A DNA stretch of 51,812 nt from Fibrobacteria bacterium AD312 (GTDB lineage Bacteria; Fibrobacterota; Fibrobacteria; Fibrobacterales; Fibrobacteraceae): assembly GCA_001462345.1 (NCBI GenBank), contig LIUM01000014.1:1-51812 (forward strand). Reading direction: 5' to 3'. Of the stretch, positions 50,101-51,812 are shown piece by piece. Position 1 is the stretch's first letter. Each line of letters opens with the position of its first letter. The position numbers and the translations under genes are program-made. Below the pieces are notes generated by a model that saw nothing but the letters and a program-made list of their open reading frames with translations, did not search any database and was not told the DNA's origin.

Positions 50101-51261
50101 TCTAACTGTCTTTGGCTCTAAAGGATAAAAGATCACTTCCACAGTAGAATTATTTTTTGGAAACAACCACGCTTCATAAACACCTTGAGGAAACATCGAT
50201 GAAATCATCGGTCTTGTAGCATCCGTAAAGTGTGTTACTTGAGGCCATTCATTTTGTTTTCTATAGAAATTAAAAACAGAAGAAGGGGACGTCCAATTCG
50301 CAGAAGAAACTGTTGCTGGAGAAAATGAATAATGCCACCAATATGGATATTCTCCTGTGGAATCCATTATTGTAGGCTGATTAAGAATATTGTTTCCTAC
50401 CGAAATAAAAACAGCACTATCTTTATAAGTGGAATTATTTCTCCATGGATGATAAACATGTAAAACTCTTGTAGAATCAAAACATGTTCCTAAAGAACCC
50501 ATTGTTTCACTTGGCGTAGGTGTTAAATCTTCTGAATTCACATACACTGTATCTAAAAGAGGAAGATAAGAAGATAAATCAATTAAATTCGATTCTTTAT
50601 CAGGATAAACTAACCAAGAGGCATGATTGCGTTGAAAATAAACTAGAGGTAAGAGATTATCTTGTTGCATTTTTGGAGTAATCGCACCATAGAACCAACC
50701 ACATTTTGTAGGATCATCATTTGAAAAACGCATTAATACGGTGTCTGCACCAAAAATCATTTGAGGCAAAGCTTTATTACCCCATGGACTTTTGAACCAT
50801 ACAATTTTTGATCCAGGAGCCATGAATGATTTTGAATATGAATTATCTGTAGTATTTGTATAAAACCATACTTCTATATCAGTTCCAAAAGTTTCTGCCA
50901 TGGTGAGTTTATAAGCAGTACCACCCGCAGAGACCCAAGAAACACAATTATTGTTGTTGTAATTATTATCAGCTGTATTTGGACAAGCCTTTATATCATA
51001 ATTCATCCAATCCTGAAAATCACCAATATTTTTATCCCACGTATAAGAAAACCAACCGTTTCCTTCATCGGTCATAATTGTCGTAGATGTTTCACCAAAT
51101 CCAGGATTATAGCCTCCACCAGCTCCACCTAATACATGAGGAACATAATCTGCCTTTGTAGGATCATCTCGCCAAGGCGATTGCAAATGCAATGTCAAAG
51201 TGGCATGAACAAAACCACTACAACATAAGATTAAAAATATACCCCAAACACATCGTTTCAT
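47146..51261 (-). CDS. Secreted fibro-slime/PA14-like adhesin with N-terminal SPW repeats
   Basis: A 1371-residue exported protein. Signal peptide MKRCVWGIFLILCCSGFVHA; then four repeats opening with a SPW-like motif (LQSPWRDD, FKSPWGNK, VYHPWRNN, LMSPWDNM) over about residues 24-460; a fibro-slime/PA14-like domain (about 560-745) with FEFRGDDDVWVFIDNKLVVD and GGCHSPVEGAVNLD; Ig-like domains with a calcium-binding-type segment DRNGDGVPDSLIL (about 1000); and a C-terminal FlgD-like domain ending LGWNMRSEKGRKAGTGAYIS... as in many secreted Fibrobacter proteins. AAAGGAG precedes the ATG. In Fibrobacter, proteins with this domain occur in the fraction that binds cellulose, so a role in adhesion is likely. 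Confidence 0.9.
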   Translation of the reverse strand: MKRCVWGIFLILCCSGFVHATLTLHLQSPWRDDPTKADYVPHVLGGAGGGYNPGFGETSTTIMTDEGNGWFSYTWDKNIGDFQDWMNYDIKACPNTADNNYNNNNCVSWVSAGGTAYKLTMAETFGTDIEVWFYTNTTDNSYSKSFMAPGSKIVWFKSPWGNKALPQMIFGADTVLMRFSNDDPTKCGWFYGAITPKMQQDNLLPLVYFQRNHASWLVYPDKESNLIDLSSYLPLLDTVYVNSEDLTPTPSETMGSLGTCFDSTRVLHVYHPWRNNSTYKDSAVFISVGNNILNQPTIMDSTGEYPYWWHYSFSPATVSSANWTSPSSVFNFYRKQNEWPQVTHFTDATRPMISSMFPQGVYEAWLFPKNNSTVEVIFYPLEPKTVRLMSPWDNMSPSMLVGGDTVKMGPISKDTCGWYQGTYYKHTDSWDVLFKQTFGMELYGNEGTNSITPIVLDTLISIFDTVWAYPYPVSNSGPRLDFMYPNRLGICPTLKISAMLLDWAGEANPDSVDIDFGRIYEGNAYTTVTIGTETYSTCTGVVLGMVQDTLSSSGLPMRVDSLVFPWQSCSAGREIDKWFIPVPLATDATGKEYTNATCRDIDLSLDAEGFWLADISESSPEGGFFPLDNFQYLDSAKTILNPKFDWDVSGTKHNYSFSMKISAQFQYIRGQYFEFRGDDDVWVFIDNKLVVDIGGCHSPVEGAVNLDTLGLTEGETYPFHIFFSERNATGSNFKMRTSINLQTQKTYYPVQVPTANGTIEFSILQLLMDESISCDISSVTKIDTTEAQSVFLLYGNSLDPEGVVLNPGLSYGGIVVNENMAGFVIDTNAIVMKRALQPGTYILRFYLASDLSQSSEVYFTVPAYPLPSIAFVDSLGNKLDSNDVIVGNMAFVPYKVRIVVLYMDSIVCTDCFSKINLESLDSISFLNENDFPVSSIEMDSTGYATFYVMGLKTIVNGSVKISGASVDNALTIPINMEEPPVPYPKDAEMHDRNGDGVPDSLILTYSTPLINDDIPDSLSWFFGDSVWHNIEADDLISKIQDSSIIIKADSLIDIVFTGLEKEIYKGSSKTQFTYTPNEGIDSGIVQKMRVTGVISDRIGPIITNAFITPKAENLSQLSLTFSESLDTTSISMDSILEFKVWREGVEVSGSLEIRSQTRNSNGKRYDLIFIANENSVLPIVGDSVRFAPGVARDLSQNYPHINNPYVRIIGEQFTTVDATELIIVDSETRNTDSLDPVVVKAFPLTETFKNAEKEMGLPGHLIRYDLNELLLTYPDVLKSEIFIEYEIFYFTNLGQYINSSKDKISCTDDVFNGDCSKNPGNIYLGWNMRSEKGRKAGTGAYISRLKFKIQAGEHLVDKKDETSSFGIKRNK

Positions 51262-51812
51262 TGGCTGACACTCCTTTGGTTAGCCTATATACAATACACT
51301 CAGTTTAAAAATAGGATTCTTATTATTAAATGAATACTTTGTGAGAATAAAAACAATAAAACGTTGTCATTATATCTACAGAAAGCCCTATCTTCTAAGT
51401 ATATTCCCAAAGAAATGGAATAAGAAAAAAGAGCAAATTGAAGTGATTTGAATCAAAATTAAACAACGTAAAAATATGTCGTAAATTAGGTGTAGAAGTA
51501 ATTGATTTGAATGAGAAATATCCCTTTATGAAAGGGCTATAGGTCACGAATTCTTTGCATTTATATAGAAAAAAGTGCAAGAAAGAAATAATTAATCAAA
51601 TGAACTAAAAAAATCAAGAAAAGGATAATAAATTTCTCGCTTTGTTATATAAGAGGCTTATATAAAACTTCCTTTAATGTTTAAGGAACGGATTCACTGA
51701 CGAGTGAATTCATCATCAAAAGGGATATTTTTTAGCATTAATAGCTAAACGAAAAAGTTCAATTGCTGAAAGATTTGTAGAAAAGACAAAAAAAGGGATT
51801 TAAAAAAAGAAG
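51262..51812. other. Non-coding region at the end of the window
   Basis: No convincing gene is seen; the one open frame (51395-51580, minus) has no ribosome binding site and a low-complexity product. Two inverted repeats are clear: TTATATAAG-AGG-CTTATATAA (51645-51665) and ATTCACT-GACG-AGTGAAT (around 51690-51708). The first lacks a proper T-run on either side. Confidence 0.4.

Noticed and set aside
51685-51740. CTGACGAG resembling a hammerhead ribozyme core
   Set aside because: The needed GAAA and three helices are not present; stem II would have no loop.

Overview
The window looks like chromosomal DNA from an AT-rich, probably uncultured member of Fibrobacterota. The clues are gene families that are largely peculiar to that phylum: two TIGR02147-type proteins, a lipoprotein with a C-terminal FISUMP domain behind a serine-rich linker, and a 1371-residue secreted protein with a fibro-slime/PA14-like domain. 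Base composition is clearly lower in G+C than cultured Fibrobacter, so I assign the phylum but not the genus. All family assignments come from reading the translated sequence, not from a search.

Positions 1-8.1 kb are an accessory island. After the 3' part of an IS3-family element (1-718) comes a minus-strand array of integron-type gene cassettes. Five complete attC sites (773-853, 2309-2393, 3334-3418, 4927-5157, 6255-6545) and two half sites (1579-1600, 8069-8089) punctuate the genes, and several stop codons lie inside the attC core. No integrase gene is present, so within this window it is a CALIN-like array. A promoter-like sequence (8089-8117) sits where a cassette promoter should be. 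Cargo, in transcription order: an HNH-domain protein; a five-TM membrane protein; an RNase H/RuvC-like protein overlapping a Ser/Thr kinase; a lipoprotein overlapping a 54-residue small protein; a TM-anchored protein; and a putative HEPN RNase. Much of this resembles phage-defence or toxin cargo, though none has been shown to be. Two attC sites are unusually large and branched.

Positions 8.5-31.6 kb are mostly core genes. They include a DeaD-like RNA helicase and chorismate synthase (convergent), an exported protein, a c-type cytochrome, a CE2-like esterase and a membrane diguanylate cyclase with a carbohydrate-binding-like sensor domain. Next is a plus-strand run TIGR02147 - lipoprotein - ispA - dxs - TrmH-type methyltransferase - pyrF - TM protein. 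Facing it is a long minus-strand run hisE - hisG - EAL/HDOD - recR - engB - mlaE - mlaF - mlaD - TPR protein. trmB sits at the end of a second TIGR02147/lipoprotein module (31.6-33.6 kb), which has a near-leaderless promoter.

Positions 33.6-51.8 kb hold an outer-membrane beta-barrel protein, a likely 6S RNA just downstream of zapA and a ZapB-like coiled-coil gene, uvrC, the FISUMP lipoprotein and a solitary nuoA. They continue with an Omp85-like protein, hemH, a RavA-like protein with degenerate ATPase motifs, a GroES-like protein with a membrane partner, a 45-residue basic protein, an ABC-F ATPase and the fibro-slime protein. Ferrochelatase, a c-type cytochrome and a Complex I subunit together hint at some respiratory capacity.
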